Shown piece after piece: positions 6,824 to 14,837 of a DNA stretch of 34,347 bases (the first letter of the stretch is position 1; each line of letters opens with the position of its first letter). Position numbers and translations under genes: made by a program. The stretch is taken from NCBI GenBank assembly GCA_027296055.1, contig JAPUJT010000026.1, positions 1 through 34,347 on the forward strand, given 5' to 3'. The notes under the pieces are model-generated. The model did not search any database and had not been told where the DNA came from. It saw only the letters and a program-made list of their open reading frames with translations. The stretch is from Planctomycetota bacterium. Lineage in GTDB: Bacteria; Planctomycetota; JAPUJT01.

Positions 6824-9049
6824 ATGGCGGATGTAGACGATGGATTCCTCAGCTGGATGGACGAGGGAGGGGAAGAGAACCAGGTCGTCGAGGCCGAGAC
6901 CATCGAGAAGAAGACTCGTACCTTCCGGGCCGACAAGGTCATCGATTCGTTCCTCAGATTCCTGACCAAGAAGAGAAAGCTCACCGAAGAAGACCTCGAA
7001 GCGGTCTACCGGATCACCGTCCAGAAGATCATCGAGGCGGTGCAGGCCCAGGCGATCACCATCTACACCGTGGGGAACGACAACAAGATAGGTTTCAGCC
7101 AGGTCTTCTTTTCGGAGAGCCTCCACAAGTCTCCGGCGGACAAGAAGAAATACAGGGAAAAGGCCGAGAAGCTGAAGGATATCAAGATCCCCATTGGCAC
7201 GGGGATCGTGGGCAAGGTCATCGAGACCGGAAACGCGCTGGCGTCGCTCGAGGTCGGCGACGATCCCAACTTCAACCGCGATATCGACGCCGCGATCGGC
7301 TTCAAGACCGAATCGATGATCACCGTTCCGATCAAGGATGACGGGGACGTCCTCGGAGCAATCCAGGTGATCAACAAGCATCCGAAGACGGGAACGACCG
7401 TCTTCTCTGAAGTGGATCAGAGCTTCCTCGAAGATGTCGCCGAATACTCGGGGAAGATCATGGGCCGGGTCAAGAACCCGGACAAGGAGTTCAGCGAGGA
7501 GGAGAAGGCGAAGTACGTCGCCCGGCTTTCGGACTGCGAGTACGTCGACCTGAACGAGATGGAGGAGATCGACAAGATCATTCTCGACGAGATCGGCATG
7601 GACGTCCTCGACAACCTCAAGATCCTGCCTCTCAAGAAGCTTGGTCCCAAGGCGCTCAAGGTGGCGATGGCCAACCCGAAGGACGTCCTCATGATCGAGA
7701 CCTTCGAGCGGAAGACCAAGCTGAAGATACAGATCATGGTCGTGGCCAGCAGCACAGCGATCGAAGAGAAGATCGATCGATACGTGCAGGAGGCCAAGCT
7801 CGCCAGGGAGCAGTCGGCGGATGAGGAAGAGGAGGAGGAAGAGGCGGAGGAGTCCGATGAGGACATCAAGAAGGGTAAGGACAGTCCCATCATCCGACTC
7901 GCCAACAGCATCATCGAGGACGCCAACCTCCGTGGGGCATCGGATATCCACGTGGAACGGTTCGAAAGGGGGGGCGTGGTTCGCTTGAGAGTGGACGGGG
8001 TGCTCGAGAAGAGGATGCCGCTAAAGAGTTCCCAGATGAGGCCCCTCGTGGCGCGCTACAAGATCATGGCCGGCTTGGACATAGCGGAGAAGCGTCTCCC
8101 CCAGAGCGGTCGGATCATGTTCAAGAAGTTCGTTCCCAACTGCGACGTGGATCTCCGCGTCGAATCGGCCCCGATGTCCTGGGGGGAGAAGATCGTCATG
8201 CGACTCCTCAAGAAGGAGTCGACGGTCATGGGGCTCGAGAAGATGGGTTTCTCGCCGCCCAACCTCAAGAAGTATCGGGGCGTGATCGAGCAACCGTACG
8301 GGATGATACTCCACGTAGGACCCACGGGGAGCGGAAAGACCACGACGCTCTATTCTGCCCTCGCCGAGATCAACACGGTGGACATCAACATCTCCACGGC
8401 GGAGGACCCGATCGAGTACATGCTCCCTGGCGTGAACCAGATGCAGATTCACAAGGATATCGGGCTCACGTTCGGCATCGCGCTTCGTTCCTTCCTCCGG
8501 CAGGACCCGGACGTGATCCTCGTCGGAGAGATCCGTGACCAGGAGACGGCCGAGATCGCGATCGAGTCAGCCCTGACGGGCCACCTCGTCTTCAGCACCC
8601 TCCACACCAACGATGCCCCCGGTACGATCATCCGATTCGTCGACATGAACATCGAGCCGTTCCTCATTTCATCCTCCGTCTTGCTCGTCTGCGCCCAGCG
8701 CCTGATGCGCCGGCTCTGCTCCTGCAAGGAGGAGGGAGACTGCACCGACGAGGAGAAGAAGATCTTCGCTGTGGGGCTCGGTGAGGAGAAGGTCCCTGCC
8801 AAGATCTTTCACGCCAAGGGCTGCTCGAAGTGCGGCAAGAGCGGTTACAAGGGGCGGACGGGCGTCCACGAGGTGATGACGCTCGACGAGGAGATGTGTC
8901 ACCTGATCGTCAAGAAGTCGGCCACCGATGTGCTGAAGAAGAGGGCGAGAGAGATCGGGATGATCACGCTCTACCAGGACGCCCTCGACAAGGTCACGCT
9001 CGGAATATCATCTCTCGAAGAAGCCGTGTCCAACGTTCGGGCAGATTAG
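6824..9049 (+). CDS. GspE/PilB-family assembly ATPase with N-terminal GAF domain
   Basis: A 741-residue cytoplasmic ATPase of the type II secretion/type IV pilus family, about 170 residues longer than usual because of an N-terminal GAF domain. Order: short acidic start; GAF-like sensor domain (about 40-215, with PIGTGIVGKVIETG and a MITVPIKDDGDVLGAIQVINK strand pair); MshEN-like region (about 230-320, PLKKLGPKALKVAMANP); an acidic linker rich in glutamate (331-347); then the ATPase (about 352-741). The ATPase has an Asp box EDPIE (527-531), Walker A GPTGSGKTT (499-507), Walker B region ILVGEIRD (565-572), His box TLHTND (592-597) and a zinc-type cysteine set (C632, C634, C640, C667, C670). 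The ATG follows AGGAGG by five bases. It would power assembly of a pilus or secretion pseudopilus, with the GAF domain probably tuning activity to a small ligand. No pilin, platform or secretin gene lies nearby, so the partners must be elsewhere. Confidence 0.93.
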   Translation: MADVDDGFLSWMDEGGEENQVVEAETIEKKTRTFRADKVIDSFLRFLTKKRKLTEEDLEAVYRITVQKIIEAVQAQAITIYTVGNDNKIGFSQVFFSESLHKSPADKKKYREKAEKLKDIKIPIGTGIVGKVIETGNALASLEVGDDPNFNRDIDAAIGFKTESMITVPIKDDGDVLGAIQVINKHPKTGTTVFSEVDQSFLEDVAEYSGKIMGRVKNPDKEFSEEEKAKYVARLSDCEYVDLNEMEEIDKIILDEIGMDVLDNLKILPLKKLGPKALKVAMANPKDVLMIETFERKTKLKIQIMVVASSTAIEEKIDRYVQEAKLAREQSADEEEEEEEAEESDEDIKKGKDSPIIRLANSIIEDANLRGASDIHVERFERGGVVRLRVDGVLEKRMPLKSSQMRPLVARYKIMAGLDIAEKRLPQSGRIMFKKFVPNCDVDLRVESAPMSWGEKIVMRLLKKESTVMGLEKMGFSPPNLKKYRGVIEQPYGMILHVGPTGSGKTTTLYSALAEINTVDINISTAEDPIEYMLPGVNQMQIHKDIGLTFGIALRSFLRQDPDVILVGEIRDQETAEIAIESALTGHLVFSTLHTNDAPGTIIRFVDMNIEPFLISSSVLLVCAQRLMRRLCSCKEEGDCTDEEKKIFAVGLGEEKVPAKIFHAKGCSKCGKSGYKGRTGVHEVMTLDEEMCHLIVKKSATDVLKKRAREIGMITLYQDALDKVTLGISSLEEAVSNVRAD

Positions 9050-9054
9050 CTCCT

Positions 9055-9612
9055 CTAGAACTCGATCCCCTTCCTCGCGGCGGTCCCTTCGTCGAAGTAG
9101 TGCTTCACCTTCCTCATCTCGGTGACGAGATCCACTCTCTCGATCAGCTCGTCCCAGACCACGTGGCCTGTCAGGACCAGCTCGAACCTTCGATGGCGAT
9201 CGTAGTGGTCCAGCAGCGACATCACGTCCTCCTTTTTCAGGAGGTGGTACTTCACCGTCGCCAGGATCTCGTCGAGAAAGAGGAGGTCCTGCTTCTCTTC
9301 TTCGATCAGCTTGCGAGCGAGGCCGAGCCCACGCTTCGCCTCCTCGAAATCCTCCGGCTGGTTCTTGAAGCGAAAGGTTCCGTCCGGCTGCATCCGTTCG
9401 CAGCCCGTGGGGTGTAGCTCGATCCCCGGAATCGTCCGGAGGAGGTGGCGCTCCGAGTAGTGCTCGTTCTTGCCGTCGTAACCCTTGTCGAACTGCACGA
9501 TCGCCACCGTCTTCCCCGCCCCGGCCGCGCGGAGCGACAGCCCCATCCCGGAAGTCGTCTTGCCCTTTCCAAAGCCGTAGTAGACATGAATCTTGTGATC
9601 CTGCTCGCTCAA
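9055..9612 (-). CDS. cobO: Cob(I)alamin adenosyltransferase (CobO/BtuR family)
   Basis: A 185-residue cytoplasmic enzyme that transfers the adenosyl group of ATP to reduced cobalt in corrinoids, giving adenosylcobalamin or its precursors. Near the N-terminus is the family's P-loop GFGKGKTT (13-20), used in this family to bind ATP in an unusual reversed orientation. Further on are AIVQFDKG, the acidic strand LLFLDEI, LTGHVVWDELIERVDLVTEM, and the typical C-terminus KHYFDEGTAARKGIEF. Length matches the family. It begins with TTG inside a TTGA overlap with the upstream membrane-protein gene, with GAGGGG eight bases upstream, so it is the last gene of a four-gene minus-strand unit. No other corrinoid gene is in the window, and I saw no B12 riboswitch-like box in the leader of the unit. 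It ends five bases from the convergent GspE-type gene. Confidence 0.93.
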   Translation of the reverse strand: MSEQDHKIHVYYGFGKGKTTSGMGLSLRAAGAGKTVAIVQFDKGYDGKNEHYSERHLLRTIPGIELHPTGCERMQPDGTFRFKNQPEDFEEAKRGLGLARKLIEEEKQDLLFLDEILATVKYHLLKKEDVMSLLDHYDRHRRFELVLTGHVVWDELIERVDLVTEMRKVKHYFDEGTAARKGIEF

Positions 9613-10673
9613 CGTCCCGTCCCCTCTGGCGGCTCCGCCTCGATCAGTTCATCGAACCAGTTGAGCTTCTCCGCGTGCCTGAGGTAAAAGCGTCCCAGCA
9701 GATGGAAGCCGATCATCGCCAGGTACATCCACAGAAAAGAGGTGGGAATCACGTAGAGGAGAAAACCGACGTAAGGAATCGGTTGGAGAAGACCCAGGAT
9801 TCCGGAGAGAAGGGCATTCGCCGCGATGACGCCGAGGACCAGTCCCTGGAGCCTCAAGTATTCAGGAAGCACGCTGCCTATCGATCCGAACAGGAATCCG
9901 GGGCGCACGGCCTGCGAGAGCTGCTTGAAGCGGGAGTAGCCAAGGAGGACCATCGGCAGGAGGAAGACACCCCCCAGGATGAGCAGGATGAGGATCGTCA
10001 CGGTGACGATATTGAACCCCATCTGGTTCCCGCAGAGAATCAGCCACGCAAGGGCGGGGCCCAGGGTGAGGGTGAGACAGAAGAGCATCGAGAAGAACGG
10101 GCCGAACATCGAACTCCAGAAGTCCCGAAAATCGGTCCACTCGGGAGGCTCCTCCTTCCCCATCGCGCTCGCCTCCACGATCTGGAGCCAGTAACTGGCC
10201 AGCGTTCCCCAGGTGATGATCCAGAAAATCGTTGCCACCCCGATCCAGATCAGGGTCAGGCTCGACCCGATAGGTACGTCACCCAGGGTTCGTCCGAGGG
10301 CCATCAAGATCGCGCCGCCGATCAGGGTCGCCCGGCCCCACCCCTCCATCGGGTAGCGCCAGACTCTCGGCCAGTCTTCCCGGAAGGAGAGCCGAAGCGA
10401 CTCCGGAGCCTCTATCCGGGGCGTCCTCTGGGCGATCTCCTTTCCCTGGAGGCTCGGCTCGCCCGGATCGATCCTCCAGATCCGGAAGCGGTACCGGGCG
10501 GCCTCCTCCTCATCTCCCATCTGCTCGCATACGAGCACGGACTCCTTCAGAATCCCGATGTCCTCGGGTGACCGTCGGCTGGCGTGATCCAGATCTGTCA
10601 GCCGAACCCTGAGATCATCCAGCGGGTCGCCCGCAACCGACGCTGGCTCTTCGCTGAAAGGTGGCAACTCCAT
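9609..10673 (-). CDS. Multi-span membrane protein, short paralog of the zinc-ribbon/TPR trio
   Basis: A protein of 354 residues, third and shortest member of a tandem paralog set. It begins with a TPR-like helical pair (RRSPEDIGILKES to EEEAARYRFRIWRIDPGEPSLQGK), then a linker ending in FREDWPRVWRYPMEGWGRA, then about six membrane spans with the shared motifs PPEWTDFRDFWSSM between spans and a GRFYLRHAEKLNWF end. Unlike its two neighbours it has no N-terminal cysteine ribbon and no C-terminal extracytoplasmic domain. ATG 10673 is chosen because it follows GCGAGG by five bases and sits one base after the upstream stop codon; an in-frame upstream start at 10721 would overlap the previous gene by 47 bases. 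The membrane core resembles DUF4013-like proteins, a loose assignment. Function unknown. cobO overlaps its stop codon. Confidence 0.78.
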   Translation of the reverse strand: MELPPFSEEPASVAGDPLDDLRVRLTDLDHASRRSPEDIGILKESVLVCEQMGDEEEAARYRFRIWRIDPGEPSLQGKEIAQRTPRIEAPESLRLSFREDWPRVWRYPMEGWGRATLIGGAILMALGRTLGDVPIGSSLTLIWIGVATIFWIITWGTLASYWLQIVEASAMGKEEPPEWTDFRDFWSSMFGPFFSMLFCLTLTLGPALAWLILCGNQMGFNIVTVTILILLILGGVFLLPMVLLGYSRFKQLSQAVRPGFLFGSIGSVLPEYLRLQGLVLGVIAANALLSGILGLLQPIPYVGFLLYVIPTSFLWMYLAMIGFHLLGRFYLRHAEKLNWFDELIEAEPPEGTGR

Positions 10674-10674
10674 C

Positions 10675-12570
10675 TCAACCTCGCCGTCGGATCGCCTCGG
10701 GAATATCCAGTCCGGGGACATCCGTATCTGTCAGCAGGGCGTAGATGTCGCTGAACCCCTTGAAGAACTCGATCCCGACAAGATAGCCGGTGGAACGATC
10801 GTAGTAGAGGGCCCCGGAGATGTCAGCGTTCTTCACCTTGTAAGCGCGCCACCCTTGCCAGTCGACCTCGCCGTGTAATGGATAGGTGTTCAAATAATGT
10901 TCCCCCGGCTCGGGTCGTCGAGGCCCGCAGAGGATCGTCTGCTTCCGATCCTTTCGGCCCATCATCATCATGAAGCGAGGGTCCAAGATTGGGCCCTCTT
11001 GCGAGGGCGCCGTCGTGAGAAAGTCGCCCTCACGGTTCACGGTGAAATCGGTAACCTCGCGCCGGAGCCCCCCCGTCGTGCTCATCGATCGAAAGCGATA
11101 CCCCCCTTCGACCTTCTCGATCTCGTACCGCATTCTCAGCCACTGAGAGTCGGAGGCGGAGATGACGTCGTATTGGAGAAAGGTCCCGTCGACCAGGAGT
11201 AGCTTGTCGGCCCCCGTTGCCCGGGCGACGAGGCCCGGTATCGCGGGCGAGAGGACGAACCCGACCACCAGCACCAGCACGGCTCCCGCGCCCCCGGCCG
11301 CAGCGATCGGCAGGGTGACATTCCGTTCCGGCGCCTTCTCCCGCCCGTACCATTGCAGCCGTCCGACCGACTGGGCGTAGACGTGACCTATGAGGTGGGC
11401 GATCGTCAGAAGAGCGTAGAGCCCTATCGTGGACGCGCCGACAAGAAGGATCAGCGTGCCGAGGAGTGGGTAGGGAAACAGCGCGGCGACGAGATACGCG
11501 AAGAGGGCACAGGCGATCCACTTCCCCGAGAGGATCACGCAGATGGCCGAGAACAGCGACAGGTAATCGGGGAGGATCTTGCGGATCGACTCGAAAAGGA
11601 ACGGGACGTTCATCAGATCGGAATACGAGCGGAGGATGGCATAGACCATGAGGGCCATCGGGATGATGATGAGGCCGGCGAGAAAAGTGACGGCAAGAAG
11701 CGTCCCCGAGAAGAAATTGAAACCGATGGTGAACCAGCTGATGAGAAGGACGAGCAGAAACGGCGCGAGCGGGATGATGTGACAGCCCAGAAACACCAGC
11801 AGGGGCTGGAAGATCGAGTTCCACGGGTCCATCGGAGTAGGCCAGTCGAGCGGATCAACGCCGCCACTCGCGCTGTTTCTTATCACACCCAGGGTGAAGG
11901 CGGCGATGTAGCCTATGACGAGGATCGAAAGCGCGTAACCCAGGATGTTGACGGTGGCGTAAGTGAGGGACGTCCCCAGGAGGGCTCCTCCGGCGAGCAG
12001 GATCACGAAGCCACGATCCTCGATCGCGCATTGCAGCACGTCGGGGATGTCGCGCCAGAAGGGCTCCGCCTCACCCGATGGATGGGGGGAGGGGGGAGCC
12101 GCCCTTCGTGACGGCGCATCCTTCTTCACGGGCTTGCCGCGGGCGGGAGAGTCGACGGGCGCTCGGCGCAGATACTCATCTCGATGGAGGGATGCCTCTT
12201 CCTTGTCGCCGATCTTTTCGTAGAGTTGCGACATCTGCAGGAGGATGTCCACGTCCTCCGGCCGCCGCTTTCTCTCGCGCTCAAGTTCCAGCAACTCGCC
12301 GCGAAGCTCGAACTCCTCTTCGGAAGGGGGAAGAGGGCCGTCGGCCGGCTCCGGGGCAGCATCGATGATCGGCGCCTCGGCCTCCGGGGCCCGGCCGGCC
12401 TCTTCAACCTGGCTCCGGGATGCACTCTTCTTTCGGATCAGCGCGCTGCAGGCCTTGCAGTAGAGCGCGCCCTTCATCCTCTCCATCTCGTCCTTGGGGA
12501 AATCAGAGTAGCAGTGGGCGCAGATGCCCTTCGGGGTCCGGGTCGGTAGGTCGCTCCACTCTCCTGCCAA
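10675..12570 (-). CDS. Zinc-ribbon, TPR-like, multi-span membrane protein (middle paralog)
   Basis: A 631-residue protein starting at TTG 12570, eight bases after GAGG. A zinc-ribbon-like N-terminus has cysteines at 17, 20, 38 and 41 (CAHC, CKAC), exactly the positions in the upstream paralog. A charged linker and TPR-like helices follow (RRPEDVDILLQMSQLYEKIGDKEEA), then FWRDIPDVLQCAIEDRG and a core of about six or seven membrane spans carrying DWPTPMDPWNSIF, ILPDYLSLF and GHVYAQSVGRLQWYG. One more span (about 410-430) leads to a C-terminal extracytoplasmic domain of about 190 residues ending YYDRSTGYLVGIEF and TDTDVPGLDIP. The layout suggests a cytoplasmic protein-binding head, a membrane core and an external sensor or binding domain. 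The core resembles DUF4013-like proteins loosely; the whole architecture is not one I can name. The next gene starts one base after its stop. Confidence 0.8.
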   Translation of the reverse strand: MAGEWSDLPTRTPKGICAHCYSDFPKDEMERMKGALYCKACSALIRKKSASRSQVEEAGRAPEAEAPIIDAAPEPADGPLPPSEEEFELRGELLELERERKRRPEDVDILLQMSQLYEKIGDKEEASLHRDEYLRRAPVDSPARGKPVKKDAPSRRAAPPSPHPSGEAEPFWRDIPDVLQCAIEDRGFVILLAGGALLGTSLTYATVNILGYALSILVIGYIAAFTLGVIRNSASGGVDPLDWPTPMDPWNSIFQPLLVFLGCHIIPLAPFLLVLLISWFTIGFNFFSGTLLAVTFLAGLIIIPMALMVYAILRSYSDLMNVPFLFESIRKILPDYLSLFSAICVILSGKWIACALFAYLVAALFPYPLLGTLILLVGASTIGLYALLTIAHLIGHVYAQSVGRLQWYGREKAPERNVTLPIAAAGGAGAVLVLVVGFVLSPAIPGLVARATGADKLLLVDGTFLQYDVISASDSQWLRMRYEIEKVEGGYRFRSMSTTGGLRREVTDFTVNREGDFLTTAPSQEGPILDPRFMMMMGRKDRKQTILCGPRRPEPGEHYLNTYPLHGEVDWQGWRAYKVKNADISGALYYDRSTGYLVGIEFFKGFSDIYALLTDTDVPGLDIPEAIRRRG

Positions 12571-12623
12571 GGCCGATTCCTCACAATGCCGGGAGTCGGG
12601 ATCCTAACCTTGCGGGGCGACGA

Positions 12624-12660
12624 CGGCAAGATAGGGCGGCAGAACCGCCGATCTTCGCCG
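12624..12660 (-). other. Stem-loop in the 138-base gap between paralogs 1 and 2
   Basis: GGCGG/CCGCC around a five-base loop, AAGAT/ATCTT and CGGC/GCCG stack into a roughly 13-bp interrupted stem. No T-run follows on the minus strand, so it is not a clear intrinsic terminator. It may protect or process the mRNA between the first two paralog genes. The rest of 12571-12708 shows only the ribosome binding site for the TTG start at 12570. Confidence 0.35.
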
Positions 12661-12708
12661 CGTCATCCGTACTGCTAGAGCGGAAGCAGGGGTGGGTCGA
12701 GGCCCGTA

Positions 12709-14604
12709 TCAGCGCAGTTCGCGAGCCTCCGGCGGAATCCGGAGCCCCGGGATATTCGTATCGATGAGGACGCACGACATTTCTCGACCGATCGAAGGGG
12801 CCTCGACACCAACCAGATAGCCGGTGTTTCTGTCGAACATGAGCCGCGTCGATCCGTCCCTGTCGTCCACCTGGATCACGTCGTAACCCTTCCAGGGGAC
12901 CTTGCGTAGGATCGTGTATCCGTTGACGTGCGGGCCGGCGGTGATCCCACTCGTGGGTCCGACGAAGATCGTATGCGTTCGGCCGCTACGGCGGGCCAAC
13001 CTGTTGAAGATCGGGCCCGACTGCATGTCGGTCGTGCCGTCGACGAACCGTCCACGCGAATCGACGACGAAGTCGGGGATTGGGTTTCGGTCCCTGGTCG
13101 ACATGTGGAATCCGCTGAAACGGAATCCCTCCGGCACCTGGCGAATCTCGTACCTTAACTTGGAATGACCATAGTTCGAGTCGAACTCGGCGAACTCCAG
13201 GTACCCGCCGTCCTCGAACGGCAGATCGCCGATGCCCGTGGCGGTCACCAGGAGCGCAGGCGCGATCATGATGGCGCCGAAACCGATCACGCAGACCACG
13301 CCGAGCCCCGTCACGCCCGCCACCACGACGCCGAGGTTCAGGCTCTTCTCCGGTTCGGTGGTCTCCCCGAACCAGCCGAGCCTCCCCATCGATTGGTGAT
13401 ACAGGTGGCCCATGAGGCGGTAGGCGGCCAGGTTGAAGTAGATAAAGACGAAGGAGTTCGCGATCGCCAGCGTGAGAGTGCCGAGGATCGGTATCGGAAG
13501 GAAGAAGGCAACCCCGGCGAGGACGGCCGTTCCGACCGCCGCGTTCAGCGCACCGAGGATGCAGAAGGCGGTGATGAACAGGATATAGTCGGGGAGGATC
13601 CTCAGTATCGAGGCATAGATGAACTTGTAGTTCGCCGCCGCTGTCAATGTATGGAACATGGCGTAGGCCATGACGACCATCGGATAGGTGATCACCCCCA
13701 CCAGGCCTGAGCCGATCAGGAGACCGATAGTGATGGGGTTGAGAGTCAGTGGTCCGAACAGGATCGTCAGACCGAGAGCGATGGTGGGTCCGAACGGGAT
13801 GCAAAAACATACGAACGAGGCGATCGCGGGTCCTATGATCGAGTGCCATATGTCGAAGAACTCTGGCCAGTCCGGGGGCTCCTTCTCACCGGTCCCGGCG
13901 CTGGCGATCACGTTGAACCAGTAGGCCCAGAGGTATCCGAAGACGAGGCCGGTGATGGCCCAGCCGAGCAAGCTGTACCGGGCCACCCAGGTGGCGAACC
14001 CGAACATCAGGCCTCCGACGATCACCATCCCGAGACCGCGACCCCGGAGGGGGTAGGCGAGGATGCCCGGGATGTCCTCCCAGAACGGGATCGATGTGGC
14101 CGGCTTCTGGCTCCGCTTCGGTCCCTCGGCGACCATCTTGCCGCGGAGGCTGGGGTTGGAAGGATCGAGGGTGAAAATCTCGCGGCGACAGAGGGCCGCC
14201 TCTTGCCTCTGGCCCAGCTCATCGTAAGTTTCGGCGATTTCCGTCAAGAGGGCTACGTCCTCGGGCCGCCGGCGCAGCTCGTGCTCGAGCTGCATGAGGC
14301 GGTTTCGGGTCTGCTCCTCCTGCTCATCCGGAGGGAAGCTGGTGCCGGTCGAGCGGACGGGATAGTCGCTAAGGGTCAGCTCACGGGGCTCAGCGCGGAC
14401 CTTGGAGGAACGCAGCCTCGCCTGAGGCGGCCGCTCGATCTCCCCCGCCGCAAGCGGATTCCTGGCCTCCATTCTCTGGAAGCAGAGAGGACAGAGGAGA
14501 TCTCCGTCATGAGATTGAAGATCGTCCCTTGCGCATTTGGCGTTACATCGACCACAGAGAACGATGGATGGACCGCTGACCGTGGGTCCGGTCTGATTGT
14601 CCAT
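12709..14604 (-). CDS. Zinc-ribbon, TPR-like, multi-span membrane protein (first paralog)
   Basis: A 631-residue protein, first gene of the minus-strand unit. The ATG at 14604 is chosen over upstream in-frame starts for two reasons: it follows AAGGGG by seven bases, and it places the ribbon cysteines at 17, 20, 38 and 41 (CGRC, CPLC), the same as the paralog downstream. Next come TPR-like helices (RRPEDVALLTEIAETYDELGQRQEA), the junction FWEDIPGILAYPLRGRG, a membrane core of six or seven spans with PPDWPEFFDIWHSI, ILPDYILF and GHLYHQSMGRLGWFG, another span, and an external domain of about 190 residues ending MFDRNTGYLVGVE and IDTNIPGLRIPPEA. The external domains of the two long paralogs align through their final 45 residues, so the genes arose by duplication. 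Function unknown; the external domain could sense or bind envelope ligands while the ribbon and TPR recruit cytoplasmic partners. Confidence 0.8.
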   Translation of the reverse strand: MDNQTGPTVSGPSIVLCGRCNAKCARDDLQSHDGDLLCPLCFQRMEARNPLAAGEIERPPQARLRSSKVRAEPRELTLSDYPVRSTGTSFPPDEQEEQTRNRLMQLEHELRRRPEDVALLTEIAETYDELGQRQEAALCRREIFTLDPSNPSLRGKMVAEGPKRSQKPATSIPFWEDIPGILAYPLRGRGLGMVIVGGLMFGFATWVARYSLLGWAITGLVFGYLWAYWFNVIASAGTGEKEPPDWPEFFDIWHSIIGPAIASFVCFCIPFGPTIALGLTILFGPLTLNPITIGLLIGSGLVGVITYPMVVMAYAMFHTLTAAANYKFIYASILRILPDYILFITAFCILGALNAAVGTAVLAGVAFFLPIPILGTLTLAIANSFVFIYFNLAAYRLMGHLYHQSMGRLGWFGETTEPEKSLNLGVVVAGVTGLGVVCVIGFGAIMIAPALLVTATGIGDLPFEDGGYLEFAEFDSNYGHSKLRYEIRQVPEGFRFSGFHMSTRDRNPIPDFVVDSRGRFVDGTTDMQSGPIFNRLARRSGRTHTIFVGPTSGITAGPHVNGYTILRKVPWKGYDVIQVDDRDGSTRLMFDRNTGYLVGVEAPSIGREMSCVLIDTNIPGLRIPPEARELR

Positions 14605-14710
14605 GACCTGCCCCTTCTTGAGCTCCCCCCGGCGCGAACTCAGACCCGGTGGGGATTGCGGCTCAGAAGAGGTCGGAGCCATGGGCATCCCGAGAATTGG
14701 GGTCCGTGTA

Positions 14711-14739
14711 AGATTAATCCATGACCCGCGGATCGGCAA
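14711..14739 (-). promoter_or_regulatory. Candidate promoter of the paralog-cobO unit
   Basis: On the minus strand TTGCCG (14739-14734), a 17-base spacer and TAATCT (14716-14711) form a fair sigma-70-like promoter. Transcription would start near 14704 and give a leader of about 100 bases before the ATG at 14604. No B12-box-like sequence was found in that leader by eye. Confidence 0.4.
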
Positions 14740-14756
14740 CCCGGGCCCGTTTGGGG

Positions 14757-14785
14757 TTGAAGGCGGCTCCGGGCACCGTTACGAT
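14757..14785 (+). promoter_or_regulatory. Candidate promoter of the deoxyhypusine-synthase-family gene
   Basis: TTGAAG (14757-14762), a 17-base spacer and TACGAT (14780-14785) sit 53 bases before the ATG at 14838. The predicted start near 14792 gives a leader of about 46 bases ending in a G-rich ribosome binding site. It lies back to back with the minus-strand candidate promoter, their -35 boxes 17 bases apart. Confidence 0.45.
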
Positions 14786-14837
14786 TCGCCCGACCAAAGA
14801 ATGATTCCAGACACCACGTCGAGAGGGGGGGAAGCGC

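Noticed and set aside
9047..9060. Bidirectional terminator between the GspE-type gene and cobO
   Set aside because: Only five bases separate the two stop codons, and no GC-rich stem or T-run is present.
10674..10721. Upstream start of the short paralog overlapping the previous gene by 47 bases
   Set aside because: The ATG at 10673 is one base after the stop with GCGAGG at five bases; the extra residues are just the frame-shifted end of the upstream gene.
14604..14739. Cobalamin riboswitch in the leader of the cobO-containing unit
   Set aside because: No B12-box-like sequence was found by eye in the roughly 100-base leader, which is also too short for a full element.
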